Source: Aliikangiella coralliicola
GTDB lineage: Bacteria; Pseudomonadota; Gammaproteobacteria; Enterobacterales; Kangiellaceae
Reading direction: 5' to 3'
Assembly (NCBI RefSeq): GCF_007004725.1
Contig: NZ_ML660169.1
Span: 248,001 to 312,000 of the forward strand
DNA length: 64,000 bases
Of this stretch, positions 8,101 to 17,437 are shown piece by piece. The notes below the pieces were generated by a model. The model was not told the origin of the DNA, made no database searches, and saw only the letters and a program-made list of their open reading frames with translations. How positions within the stretch are numbered: the stretch's first letter is position 1; each line of letters begins with the position of its first letter. Made by a program: the position numbers and the translations under genes.

Positions 8101-11060
8101 GGATCGCCAAATTTTTCTGCGATACGAGTGCCTAATAACCCCAACTCGTAACCTGATTTATAATCGTTCATCATTCCTGTAAATGCAGTGCTTACAGCGC
8201 CACAGGCATAAGCGTGAACACTCGACAGACCTTTACGTAAAGAGATATTAAGCATGGAGAAAGCAAACAGGCCAACCAAGCTTTGGTTATATAAAAAAGC
8301 GGGGGATAACAGCGTCGATAATATATCTAGTGTCATTTGTTGCTTTTCATCTGACAATGGTGGTAGCTCCAACAATTCTTCGAATGTTCGTCCTCGCAAT
8401 CCCTGTTGAAAACGCCCTAACTCATTCTGAATAGCTTCTTCCAGATTCTCCTCTGATAGCGGCAAACCCAACTCCTCGAGAACACGGAACCCGGCATACA
8501 CTGCCTCTTGAAAATAGCCCTGAGTGGTCAGTTGCGTAATATTGATTATATACAATTGAGCGCGCTCCATCAGCGTTTGCGCTTTAGTGAGGAGTTCTTC
8601 AAACAGAGTCTTCGCCCGTTCAAAATCTGCTGTCAGAAACGCGGTTTCAAATAATCCCAGATAGAGTTCAAATGTCAGCGTATATTCACTTTGCCAGGGA
8701 GAATCAGGTAAATAGTCAATCCCTTTTTGATAATAACTACCAGCGTCCTGATAAGCCGTTGAAAGTTTAGCCTGCAAGCCCGCTTGTAAATTAAGACGGG
8801 CCAGTCGCAAACGCTCTTCGCCCTCTTCTATCAATGCTTCACCATAGTTGAGATGATCAACCAGACTAAACAATTGTTGTTCTCGCTCTTTCTTCGAGAG
8901 GCTCGCCAATAATACTCGACCGATCTCAAAATGAAATTGTTCTTTCAGATTTTCTCCAACTAATGCATATGCGGCCTGTTGCATGCGGTCGTGAGCAAAC
9001 CAAACTATGACAGGCGTTTCCTCTTGATCTTGCTCTTCCTGATCGCTAGCCCATTGCAATATTTGTGTGCCCTCCCGAGCAAGCACTAATCCCGCTTGTA
9101 ATGCCGGCCATAATGCCTGGCAAGCATCGACAAGAGACAGTCCGGTTACCAAAGCCAGGACTCGCACATCGAACTGTGCTCCCATACAACTTGCCACTTC
9201 TAATAACCGTTGCGTCGATTCTGGCATTCGTTCGATTTGCTGAGTCATCAGATCGACTACATTGTCAGCCATTTGTAAAGAGTCAATTTCGGCGACATTC
9301 CAAACCCAATCTCCCTGCGCTTCATTAAATGAAACTAACTGAGACTCATAAAGGCTCTTTAAAAATTGATTAACAAAAAATGGATTTCCTGCAGTCTTGC
9401 GCATAACCAACTCACTGAGGCTTTCCGCAGCGTCAACCTCGACTTTAAAGGTATCAACAATCAACTCGGTTAAATTCGAATTATCCAGTGGACCGACTTC
9501 CAACGAATTAACTTTTGAAGTTTTCTGACCAATTTCCTCTAATATTCTGGCTAACGGGTGAGACATATCCACCTCATTACTTCGATATGCTCCCAACACG
9601 AGTAGATATTGATATTCTGGATTAACAAGCAGTACTTCAAGTAAACTTAAGCTAGCCATATCAGCCCATTGCAGGTCGTCGATAAAAATAACAAGAGGAT
9701 GATCTTTTTGAGCGAAAACGCTGACAAAATCCTGAAAAGCCAGGTTAAACCTATTTTGAGTTTCGGCGGCACTCAATAATGGAACTTCCGGCTGTGGTCC
9801 AATAAGTTGCTTAAGCACGGGAAACACATCAACAATCACCTGTGCATTACGCCCAAGTACTTTGAGCATAGTTCTTTTCCATTCCTCAAGCCGTTTCTCA
9901 GGCTCAGCCAACAGTTGGTGGATCAGTCCATCAAACGCTTTTCTAAAAGCAGAATAAGGAATGTTTTTCTGGTATTGATCAAACTTCCCTGATGCGAAGT
10001 TTCCTCTTCTGGCGACAATTGGCTTATGCACTTCCTGCACCAGCGATGTTTTTCCGATCCCCGAGTAACCGGTCACCATCAGTAACTCAGCATGGCCCTT
10101 GCTAGCACGTTCGAAGGCACTCAATAACGCTGCTACTTCAGACTCGCGCCCATATAGCCGTTTTGATAAATTAAGCCGTGCGGTGATATCTCGTTGGCCT
10201 AATGGGAAAGTTTTTATTTCTCCGGTCTCAGCCAACTCAGATCGACATCTTTCCAGATCAACGATAATGCCTGCGGCACTCTGATATCTTTCTTCTGCAT
10301 TTTTCGCCATTAGTTTCATGACAATTTCAGAAAGCATTACAGGAATTTCGGGATTGTGTTGATGAGGTAACACAGGTTGCTGTGCCAGATGGCAATGGAT
10401 CAACTCCATCGTATCATCAGCTTCAAAAGGCAACCTGTTTGTCAATAATTGGTAAAGTGTAACCCCCAGAGAATAAAAATCAGTTCGATAATCAACCGCA
10501 CGATTCATTCGTCCAGACTGCTCAGGAGACAAGTAATTAAGCGTTCCTTCCAGACTATTGAGAGCTTGAGCCGAAGTGACTTCTTCACTCAGCGAAGTCG
10601 CAATACCAAAGTCAATGATTTTTACCTGGCCTGTAGCAGGGTTCCACACCAGGTTGGCTGGATTAATATCCTTATGAATAATTCCTGCACTGTGTACATC
10701 TTTTATGCCTTCTGTAATTCTTATTGCTATAAAAAGAATTTCTTCGAAAGAAAAAGCAGCGTTCCTTATTCTTTGTAATTCAACTAGAGACTCTCCATCA
10801 AAGTCTTCGATGAGGATCACCGATGTGTTTTCATATTTTTCCAAACCATAAACTTTAATTACGAATTCGGAATTTAAGGTTTTAGTTAATTCAAATTCTC
10901 TGCGATGTTTTGCCAACTCTTTAACGGACGGCTTATCCTGCTTAAGAACCTTCAGGATGACAGGCGGCTGATTAGTTTTATTTAGAGTACGATAGATCAA
11001 AGTACGATCACTTTCATAGCATTTATCAGTCAGCTGAAAGCCCGCAATATTTTTTTTCAA
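5121..11060 (-). CDS. Hybrid Ser/Thr kinase - AAA ATPase - GAF - histidine kinase - receiver protein
   Basis: A 1979-residue cytoplasmic signalling protein. Domains in order: Ser/Thr kinase (about 5-270) with catalytic HKDINPANL (Asp131) and DFG, but no classic glycine-rich loop; an AAA/predicted ATPase with GYSGIGKTS (Lys337), about 300-620; a long helical TPR-like region, about 700-1290; a GAF domain, about 1310-1480; a short coiled coil; histidine kinase with SHELRTPLN (His1532), NLLSNAVKF, DTGPGIAD and GTGLGLS; and a receiver with WMDMQMP (Asp1823) and a conserved Lys in FLRKPF. About 70 Gln/Glu-rich residues follow. This matches the known 'trifunctional' kinase family best known from cyanobacteria and myxobacteria. 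Start is TTG, supported by GAGG eight bases upstream. No output DNA-binding domain is present, so downstream partners must be elsewhere. Confidence 0.93.
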   Translation of the reverse strand: MKKNIAGFQLTDKCYESDRTLIYRTLNKTNQPPVILKVLKQDKPSVKELAKHRREFELTKTLNSEFVIKVYGLEKYENTSVILIEDFDGESLVELQRIRNAAFSFEEILFIAIRITEGIKDVHSAGIIHKDINPANLVWNPATGQVKIIDFGIATSLSEEVTSAQALNSLEGTLNYLSPEQSGRMNRAVDYRTDFYSLGVTLYQLLTNRLPFEADDTMELIHCHLAQQPVLPHQHNPEIPVMLSEIVMKLMAKNAEERYQSAAGIIVDLERCRSELAETGEIKTFPLGQRDITARLNLSKRLYGRESEVAALLSAFERASKGHAELLMVTGYSGIGKTSLVQEVHKPIVARRGNFASGKFDQYQKNIPYSAFRKAFDGLIHQLLAEPEKRLEEWKRTMLKVLGRNAQVIVDVFPVLKQLIGPQPEVPLLSAAETQNRFNLAFQDFVSVFAQKDHPLVIFIDDLQWADMASLSLLEVLLVNPEYQYLLVLGAYRSNEVDMSHPLARILEEIGQKTSKVNSLEVGPLDNSNLTELIVDTFKVEVDAAESLSELVMRKTAGNPFFVNQFLKSLYESQLVSFNEAQGDWVWNVAEIDSLQMADNVVDLMTQQIERMPESTQRLLEVASCMGAQFDVRVLALVTGLSLVDACQALWPALQAGLVLAREGTQILQWASDQEEQDQEETPVIVWFAHDRMQQAAYALVGENLKEQFHFEIGRVLLASLSKKEREQQLFSLVDHLNYGEALIEEGEERLRLARLNLQAGLQAKLSTAYQDAGSYYQKGIDYLPDSPWQSEYTLTFELYLGLFETAFLTADFERAKTLFEELLTKAQTLMERAQLYIINITQLTTQGYFQEAVYAGFRVLEELGLPLSEENLEEAIQNELGRFQQGLRGRTFEELLELPPLSDEKQQMTLDILSTLLSPAFLYNQSLVGLFAFSMLNISLRKGLSSVHAYACGAVSTAFTGMMNDYKSGYELGLLGTRIAEKFGDPLALGKAYFSYCAAACLWHRPYREAREYSSNALRYLVEMGDLQNAGYTYLARFGIFLEEGKALSEVLKTVEEGMAFSAKTGNLFCYQGSNCNRHILLCLQGKNEIPFSFNSDDFDEETFIEQSQHAGIDIGDYYIYKSLNYYLFGLYREALSMSQKARELLPLFKPFISAAIHYFYDSLILARLCCDGTESEKKDWAEQLNQNQQQMKMWAELCPDNFLDKYLLVEAEICNDPLKAADLYDHAIAASKEQGFTVYEALGSELCGQFWLRQGRKKIAATYLADAVYGYKLWGAESKARDLEEKFSQLFSFSSQMAQKNTQTSTGITPTAGTQEIGPLDLMTVTKAANAIAREINLERLLVVMLRIMMENAGARKGTLLLDEKGDLRIEAEGEIAPGNIRVCPQISVEQSDSLSLAIVTYVQCTGETIVLDEALLDERFASDPYLVTSEAQSILCMPITRQAEQMGLLYLENNLSAGVFTEARVELLEILSAQAAVSLDNAKVYAELEERVQLRTAQLEEANAELLQAKEVAEEANKAKSAFLANMSHELRTPLNAILGFSELSQFAAGVPKKVNEYLGTIHRSGEHLLDLINDVLDMAKIEAGSSAFEPKDFDLHTALNNIEEMFSLRTKNKGIFLRFENIELTPRTVRTDERKLRQVLINLLSNAVKFTTQGGVTLSAKYQKLPQPRLGFEVEDTGPGIADSELALLFKPFSQTEVGRQAREGTGLGLSISQEFVGLMGGQIKVVSKVGSGSRFWFDIDIKEAGTHSIASYSTGRRVIRLAKGQRQYRILVVDDSSDGRQLLVNLMQNVGFEVHSASNGEEAIAVWKEINPDLIWMDMQMPVLDGYGATEKIKESVNGNNTVVIALTASAFEEERSIVLGAGCDDFLRKPFRAEELFELMTRHLNVQFEYQNDISAETDSTKKITVEDLAVLSVAQLTQLHNAALSGDVSSIEQLNISIEQQNEILAEKINRVVSQFEFEQITDVTQSMIDNN

Positions 11061-11802
11061 GGTGCTATCCTCAACGACCGATTAATGCAGAATGGGAAAA
11101 ACAAAAGCATGCGATTACAACCAGTTTTAATTTTTTGGTTAATCTCACAGGCGCAATACCTCGATGCTCGCAAACACCAAAAGTTGAGAAACTAGAAGTA
11201 ACATAAGGTTCTAATTTTTTGTTATTAATATGAAAAAAATGATCAGGAATGAAGTTTGATAAGTAGAAATAAAAAGTCTGTAAGGCTTGGTAATAACATC
11301 TCATAATCCGTTACTCTTTTACTCCATTGCTAAATGTTTTTATACATTAAAGTTATACAAAATGACTATAAAAAACACCAGTACAGTTTAAAAAAATGAC
11401 TTGATTTTTTCTTATAAAAAAACCGAAAAACCAGCTCAAATGCGACTATTTAAACATAGACACACTTTGACCAATTAGCAAATTTCACTTCAACGTGCCC
11501 GCAGGCTCCAGCTACGTCAATGAAGGTTTCATCCAAACTTAATGCTATGAAAAAACAGGCTCCTTAATCCAAAATTTACTAAACAAAAACTTGAACAATC
11601 ATATAGTGAAAACCATACTCTATTTTGTTCTTCGAATATCCTTGTAGTTTGTACTTTACTGCTACAAAAATATTAATTGTGTAAATCACATGACCCAAAT
11701 ATTTGTTAGCCATTTCCTAATTGGCAGGATATATGAGTGCTCATCCAGATGGAGCATTTATAAAAATGCGACTTGGAAGCCACAATCAAAGGGATTGAAA
11801 TT
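11061..11802. other. Long AT-rich intergenic region
   Basis: About 740 bases between divergently transcribed genes, the hybrid kinase and the ceramidase. A 77-codon open frame on the minus strand (11071-11304) has no family resemblance and I do not call it. No clear promoter, RNA or repeat stood out. Confidence 0.6.
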
Positions 11803-13863
11803 ATGCCTACCATTAAACTTGCGTTTCTCACAGTATTACTATTCTTAACTTTTCCATGCAAAGGCGCTGAAAGCACTTACCAAATAGGAACAGGAATTTA
11901 TGACATTACCGGACCGGCGGCCGAAATAGGTTTATATGGTTATGTGAATGAATCGCAAATAGCCAGAGGGATCCACCAGCGATTGAGATCGCGAGCTTTT
12001 ATTGTCAATAAACCCTCAACCAATAAGCGGATTGTCTTTGTCAGCGCCGATGTTTCTGCGATTTTTCCGGCGGTGAAATTGGAAGTGGTGAAACGATTGG
12101 CTGCAACATATGGCACGCTTTACACCCATGATAATGTCATGCTCACAGCAACCCACACTCATACTGGACCAGGTGGTTCAGGCCATCATGGACTTTTCGT
12201 GCTGGCATCAATTACGGGCTATTCTCCACAAAATTTTGAAGCGGTGGTCAACGGTATCGTGCAATCGATTGAACGCGCTCACGCTAACCTCGCGCCGGGT
12301 TCAATTAAATTTTCCCGCGGAGAGTTAACGGGTGCAGCACTTAATCGCTCTTTGACTGCTTATAATCAGAATCCAGACAAAACAGCATATCCAAAAAACA
12401 CCAACACAGATATGACCTTGCTTAAATTTGTTAAGGACGGCGGGCAGGAAATTGGCATGATCGACTGGTTTTCTACCCATAATACCAGTTTTAGCAAGAA
12501 TTTTACGCTGATAAGCGGCGATCATAAGGGCCACGCTTCTTACCTGTTTGAACAGGATAAGGGAACCGATTATCGAGCCGCGGAAACTTTCGTGGCGGCT
12601 TTTGCCAATAGTGATGAAGGAGACACCGTTCCATCCGATGGCAACGCTTTTTCAATGCCTGGATTTCAGGGAAGTAGTGATGAATACTCAAATACACAGG
12701 CTGCCGCGTTAAAGCAATACCAAAAAGCAGTGACTCTGTATTCATCGGCCACCGAAGCGATGGATGGAGCCCTGGACTACCGACATAAGTGGGTAAACAT
12801 GAACGGTTATCAGGTAAACGCGGCTTACACCGGCACCACGAATAAACAGCTCTGCCAGGCAGCTCGTGGATTTTCAATGCTAGCCGGCGGAGAAAACGGA
12901 CCGGCTAATATTCCAGGTATTTATGAAGGAATGGTGGTCGGCGGTTTTAACATGAATGACGCGCTGGCAGCCGCCGATAATTTCATTGGCAGCCTGATTC
13001 AACTTATCCTGGGTGCAATTTTATTAGGTACCGATGATCCCTGCCAACATCCCAAACCAGTATTCATGCCGACAGGCTCCTTAGGGCTAGAACCACAGAT
13101 TTTGCCTTTCCAGATTTTTGTCATTGATAAGCTGGCTATCATTGCAGTCCCTGCTGAAATCACAACCATGTCAGGACGCCGTTTACGGGCAAAGGTTTTA
13201 GCCACGCTAGCTAACGAAGATGTCGACTATGCAGTTATTGCCGGCCTGGCTAATTCATACTCTGGCTACTTATCGACTTTTGAAGAATACCAGGTTCAAC
13301 ATTATGAAGGCGCATCAACTTTGTTCGGCCCCCACACACATCACGCCTATGAACAAATTTTTAACGAGCTTTCTACCGCGCTGGCCAACGGCACAGCAAT
13401 TACCGGTTCAGCAACACCCGTAGATTTAAGTAGCACCGCTTCCACGCTTTACCAGTCTCCCGGCGTCGCATACGACGATAAACGTTTGTTCGAATCTTTT
13501 GGCCAGGTAATGCAAGGGCCCAACGCAACTTACACGAAAGGTAATACAGTAACCGTGACCTTTCGTGCCGGTCACCCAAAAAACAATCTGAAGATACAGG
13601 ACTCTTTTATCAAAATTCAAAAACGGGTCGGTTTTAACTGGGTCACAATTGCTGAAGACTGGGATTGGAGTACCCGCTATGAATGGCGCCGAGACACAGC
13701 GATTGATTGCCTGGCCTGTTCATTCGTTGACGCTATCTGGACGATTCCCAGTAATGCTTCAAGCGGTATTTATCGTATCCAACACGATGGCCACTGGAAA
13801 CAGGCCATAACAGGCACGATCTTCCCTTACAGTGGCGCTTCTACAACATTTACGGTGAATTAA
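11803..13863 (+). CDS. Secreted neutral ceramidase
   Basis: It hydrolyses the amide bond of ceramide to release sphingosine and fatty acid; the family is secreted and zinc dependent. From the ATG at 11803 (686 residues) it has a signal peptide (LAFLTVLLFLTFPCKGA). The N-terminal family signature follows (GTGIYDITGPAAEIGLYGY, then GIHQRLRSRAF), then zinc-binding THTHTGPGG (His118, His120) and the ISGDHKGHAS segment carrying the family's serine nucleophile (Ser238). The last ~130 residues form the beta-sandwich typical of this enzyme. The frame can be extended to a TTG at 11773, but the ATG directly precedes the signal peptide and has AGGG upstream. Monocistronic. A marine bacterium could use it on eukaryotic sphingolipids. 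Confidence 0.93.
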   Translation: MPTIKLAFLTVLLFLTFPCKGAESTYQIGTGIYDITGPAAEIGLYGYVNESQIARGIHQRLRSRAFIVNKPSTNKRIVFVSADVSAIFPAVKLEVVKRLAATYGTLYTHDNVMLTATHTHTGPGGSGHHGLFVLASITGYSPQNFEAVVNGIVQSIERAHANLAPGSIKFSRGELTGAALNRSLTAYNQNPDKTAYPKNTNTDMTLLKFVKDGGQEIGMIDWFSTHNTSFSKNFTLISGDHKGHASYLFEQDKGTDYRAAETFVAAFANSDEGDTVPSDGNAFSMPGFQGSSDEYSNTQAAALKQYQKAVTLYSSATEAMDGALDYRHKWVNMNGYQVNAAYTGTTNKQLCQAARGFSMLAGGENGPANIPGIYEGMVVGGFNMNDALAAADNFIGSLIQLILGAILLGTDDPCQHPKPVFMPTGSLGLEPQILPFQIFVIDKLAIIAVPAEITTMSGRRLRAKVLATLANEDVDYAVIAGLANSYSGYLSTFEEYQVQHYEGASTLFGPHTHHAYEQIFNELSTALANGTAITGSATPVDLSSTASTLYQSPGVAYDDKRLFESFGQVMQGPNATYTKGNTVTVTFRAGHPKNNLKIQDSFIKIQKRVGFNWVTIAEDWDWSTRYEWRRDTAIDCLACSFVDAIWTIPSNASSGIYRIQHDGHWKQAITGTIFPYSGASTTFTVN

Positions 13864-13889
13864 CCCTGACACAGTGAATTAAACCTGAC
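13855..13889. repeat. Imperfect 16-bp duplication spanning the ceramidase stop codon
   Basis: GTGAATTAACCCTGAC (13855-13870) is repeated as GTGAATTAAACCTGAC (13874-13889) with one mismatch and a 19-base period. Both copies contain TAA; the first is the actual stop. Confidence 0.85.
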
Positions 13890-14147
13890 GTATTCAAGCC
13901 TTTCCCCCTGCTCTGGCAAACTTTTCATCAGAAAATTTGCTAGAGCTACCCGATCAGCAATATTCGCAAACTTCCTGTTTCTAGGACTCAAATTATCCAT
14001 AAATAAAGAACAATAAGTTCAAAAATAGCATGTTTAACCAACAAAAAAGAAACAATAGAATATCTACTTAACCAGATCAAGCGATGGGCTAAACTGGTTA
14101 AATGAGAGATTAATAGCAATTAAACAACGAAAACAGGATGGGCTCCC

Positions 14148-15686
14148 ATGAATCAACCAATAATTGCCGACAACAAACCGAAAGGTGTCGAGCTGGTCAA
14201 AGGCGAGGATTATTACTTCTGCGCTTGCGGCCAATCAAAGAACCAGCCTTTCTGCGATGGCTCGCATAAAGGAACCTCTTTTACTCCAAAGCATTTCGTC
14301 GCAGAAGACGATGAAACAGCTTACCTCTGTATGTGCAAACATACCGCTAATGCCCCATTTTGCGATGGCACTCATAAGAAGTTTTCTGCCGAGCAGATTG
14401 GAAAAGAAGGCCCCGGTGTTCAAATCCAGACAACCCAACTGCCAACCGCTGAACCAACCCCAGAAGAACCGACAGTTGCCTACATTCATGAACTGGCTAA
14501 AAATGGACTCTCCAAAGTTGGCCATCATGGCCCTATGACTTCGATGGGCGTGCCACGAAACCAGTTACCACATTGGGATGATATTCAGGTCATGGTCGCA
14601 CAAATGGCGCGAAAACCGCTGTTTGATGATCATCCAGTGGACACTAAACTGGTTATCGGGCCCAATGCAAAGAAACCGCTTGAACTCGCGTTTCCATTGT
14701 TTGTTTCAGACATGAGTTTCGGTGCATTATCTGAAGAAGCGAAAACAGCACTAGCAAAAGGTGCTGAGCTAGCGGGAACTGGAATTTGTTCGGGAGAAGG
14801 AGGCATGCTACCGGAAGAACAACAAAATAACTCGCGTTATTTCTACGAACTGGCAAGCGCTCAATTTGGTTACAAAGAAGAGCTACTGCAGCGAGTTCAG
14901 GCATTTCATTTTAAAGGTGGTCAAGGTGCTAAAACAGGAACCGGCGGACATTTACCCGGTAATAAAAATATTGGTAAAATTTCTGAAGTTCGTGGAATTG
15001 AAGCGGGAAAACCAGCGGTATCGCCGCCAACATTTAAGGACTTGAAAAGTGTCGATGATTTTAAAAAGTTTGCCGATCGAGTAAGAGAAGTTTCCGGTGG
15101 AATTCCAATTGGTTTTAAATTAAGTGCCAATCACATCGAGCAAGATATCCAGTTTGCTATTGACGCAAGCGCTGACTATATCATCCTTGACGGGCGCGGC
15201 GGCGGCACGGGTGCGGCACCGGAAATATTCAGAGATCACATTAGCGTACCGACAATACCTGCACTGGCGCGCGCGCGCCGCTACCTGGATAAGCAAGGTC
15301 TTTCAGGAAAGATTACATTAATTATTACCGGTGGGCTACGCACGCCTATCGATTTTGTTAAGGCACTTGCGCTGGGCGCTGACGGAGTCGCAGTTTCTAA
15401 TAGTGCAATGCAAGCAATCGGGTGTGTCGCAGCAAGAATGTGTAACACCAACAATTGTCCATCGGGAATTGCTACACAAAAACCTGAGCTGAGAAAAAAA
15501 TTAAACGTAGATAACGCCGCGACAAAGTTGAAAAACTTTTTTGAAGCATCGGTCGAATTAATGCAAGTGATGGCTCGCGCCTGCGGTCATGAAAAGTTAA
15601 GTGATTTTAACCATGATGATCTGGCGACCTGGCATCATGAAATGAGTCGTATTTCCGGTATTAAATTTTCCGGTTTTGAAGTGTAA
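14148..15686 (+). CDS. Double-CDGSH iron-sulfur / FMN-binding glutamate-synthase-like fusion protein
   Basis: The first ~85 residues carry two CDGSH-type iron-sulfur motifs (CACGQSKNQPFCDGSH and CMCKHTANAPFCDGTH), each expected to hold a 2Fe-2S cluster through three Cys and one His. The remainder is the FMN/synthase domain of glutamate synthase: KGGQGAKTGTGGHLPG, DGRGGGTGAAPE, and the Cys-rich MCNTNNCPSG, which in glutamate synthases supplies 3Fe-4S ligands. There is no glutaminase domain, so ammonia-forming chemistry is not implied; such stand-alone synthase-domain proteins mostly have unknown substrates. No membrane segment. A strong palindromic terminator follows. The fusion of the two domains in one chain is clear. 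Confidence 0.88.
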   Translation: MNQPIIADNKPKGVELVKGEDYYFCACGQSKNQPFCDGSHKGTSFTPKHFVAEDDETAYLCMCKHTANAPFCDGTHKKFSAEQIGKEGPGVQIQTTQLPTAEPTPEEPTVAYIHELAKNGLSKVGHHGPMTSMGVPRNQLPHWDDIQVMVAQMARKPLFDDHPVDTKLVIGPNAKKPLELAFPLFVSDMSFGALSEEAKTALAKGAELAGTGICSGEGGMLPEEQQNNSRYFYELASAQFGYKEELLQRVQAFHFKGGQGAKTGTGGHLPGNKNIGKISEVRGIEAGKPAVSPPTFKDLKSVDDFKKFADRVREVSGGIPIGFKLSANHIEQDIQFAIDASADYIILDGRGGGTGAAPEIFRDHISVPTIPALARARRYLDKQGLSGKITLIITGGLRTPIDFVKALALGADGVAVSNSAMQAIGCVAARMCNTNNCPSGIATQKPELRKKLNVDNAATKLKNFFEASVELMQVMARACGHEKLSDFNHDDLATWHHEMSRISGIKFSGFEV

Positions 15687-15714
15687 GTTTTGTCTGAGTA
15701 AAGTTTAGCTTCAA

Positions 15715-15747
15715 TAAAAAATGCCCGACTAGTCGGGCATTTTTTTA
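15715..15747. terminator. Bidirectional intrinsic terminator
   Basis: The perfect palindrome ATGCCCGACTAGTCGGGCAT (15721-15740) is flanked by an A run on the left and a T run on the right. It therefore works as a terminator for the glutamate-synthase-like gene on the plus strand and for lysS on the minus strand. Confidence 0.93.
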
Positions 15748-15770
15748 TTCAAGTTCCTGAGCCAAAAGAG

Positions 15771-17348
15771 CTAGCCTTGAGGTTTCATATGTGGGAATAA
15801 AATAACATCTTTAATTGTTGGTGAATCAGTAAACAGCATTACTAATCGATCGATTCCGATACCTTCCCCCGCAGTCGGCGGCAATCCGTACTCCAACGCA
15901 TTAATATAATCGGCGTCAAAATGCATGGCTTCATCATCACCGGCATCTTTTTCTTCAACCTGCTTTTTAAACCGCGCCGCCTGATCTTCTGCGTCATTAA
16001 GCTCAGAGAATCCATTGGCTAATTCTCTACCGCCAACAAAAAACTCAAAACGATCAGTGATGAATGAATTTTTATCATTGCGACGCGCAAGTGGTGACAC
16101 TTCCCATGGATACTCCGTGATGAAAGTTGGTTGAATCAGTTTGTCTTCGGCTGTTTCTTCGAAAATTTCAGTGATGTACTTTCCTGGTCCCCAGATGCCA
16201 TCAACCTCCGGCTCTTTAACGTGAACACTTTTCGCATACTCGCGAATTTTATCGAAGTTTTCTTCTGGATTTCTAAATACATTTTCATCAAAATCAGGAT
16301 TGTATTTTAATATCGCATCAACCATCGATAAACGCTGAAATTTAGCGCCAAAATCATAAGTAATTTCTTCGGTTACATTGCCATCGGAATCTTTTACTGT
16401 GTTAACCACAGTTGTTGTGCCTAGTACATCGTTGGCAACGGTGCGCAACATATCTTCCGTCAGATCCATCAGATCATTATAATCAGCGTACGCCTGATAA
16501 AACTCAAGCATGGTAAATTCTGGATTGTGACGGGTAGACAAACCTTCATTGCGGAAGTTTCTGTTGATTTCAAACACTCGGTCAAACCCGCCAACAACGA
16601 GTCTTTTCAAATAAAGTTCTGGCGCGATACGTAAATACATATCGATGTCCATTGCATTGTGGTGAGTGACAAAAGGTCGTGCAACCGCACCACCAGGAAT
16701 AACCTGTAGCATTGGAGTTTCCACTTCCATGAAGTTTCGTTCAACTAAAAAGCGACGAATACCCTCAACCACTTTACTGCGCACCAGGAAGTTTTTTCGA
16801 GTTTCTTCGTTAGTGATTAGATCAACATAGCGTTGACGATATTTAATTTCCTGATCTTTTAGTCCTTGATATTTTTCAGGAAGAGGACGCAATGACTTAG
16901 TCAACAGATGATACTCATCCATCCCTACAAACAAATCACCTTTACCTGATAATTTAAGCTGCCCTTTCACGCCGATAATATCGCCGATATCAATGCCAGA
17001 CCAACGCTCCTTAATATCTTTTTGCGCATCTTTACTGGCATATGCCTGAATGCGACCGGTCATATCCTGAACCACAAAAAATGGGCCCCGTTTAGCCATC
17101 ACTCGACCAGCAATGCTGACAATTTGATTAAGCTCAGCGATAGTTTCTTTATCTTTATCGCCAAACTCCTGTTGCAAATCAGCAGCATAGTTCGCCGGTT
17201 TAAAATGATTAGGATGACCATTTGACTCGCAGTTCTTGCGGATATTTTCGAGTTTGCCACGTCGTTCAGCAATTAGTTTATTGTCTTCGGCATTCGCCTC
17301 TACTCTACTTTCTGCGTTATTCTCTAAACCGGTTTCTTGATTGCTCAT
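15771..17348 (-). CDS. lysS: Lysine--tRNA ligase, class II
   Basis: It charges tRNA-Lys with lysine in the cytoplasm. An N-terminal OB-fold anticodon-binding domain (residues ~65-170, containing [18 protein letters not shown]) is followed by the class II catalytic core: the motif 2 region [20 protein letters not shown] and motif 3 [10 protein letters not shown]. The length (525) is slightly above the usual ~505 because of an acidic, Glu/Asn-rich leader of about 25 residues. It lies 89 bases downstream of prfB on the same strand, the conserved gammaproteobacterial prfB-lysS order, so the two are probably co-transcribed. Confidence 0.97.
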   Translation of the reverse strand: MSNQETGLENNAESRVEANAEDNKLIAERRGKLENIRKNCESNGHPNHFKPANYAADLQQEFGDKDKETIAELNQIVSIAGRVMAKRGPFFVVQDMTGRIQAYASKDAQKDIKERWSGIDIGDIIGVKGQLKLSGKGDLFVGMDEYHLLTKSLRPLPEKYQGLKDQEIKYRQRYVDLITNEETRKNFLVRSKVVEGIRRFLVERNFMEVETPMLQVIPGGAVARPFVTHHNAMDIDMYLRIAPELYLKRLVVGGFDRVFEINRNFRNEGLSTRHNPEFTMLEFYQAYADYNDLMDLTEDMLRTVANDVLGTTTVVNTVKDSDGNVTEEITYDFGAKFQRLSMVDAILKYNPDFDENVFRNPEENFDKIREYAKSVHVKEPEVDGIWGPGKYITEIFEETAEDKLIQPTFITEYPWEVSPLARRNDKNSFITDRFEFFVGGRELANGFSELNDAEDQAARFKKQVEEKDAGDDEAMHFDADYINALEYGLPPTAGEGIGIDRLVMLFTDSPTIKDVILFPHMKPQG

Positions 17349-17437
17349 AATTTTTACTTTCTTTAACTGTTTTAAAATTTTGTCGCGCCACTATCGGCAC
17401 CTTACTCGATTAATATTCCGAAGCTAATATTCAGTGA

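Noticed and set aside
11071-11304. 77-codon minus-strand open frame upstream of the hybrid kinase
   Set aside because: Low complexity, Phe/Tyr/His-rich, no start signal; probably chance.
15721-15740. Perfect 20-bp palindrome considered as a regulator site
   Set aside because: Flanking A and T runs and the convergent position make it a terminator.
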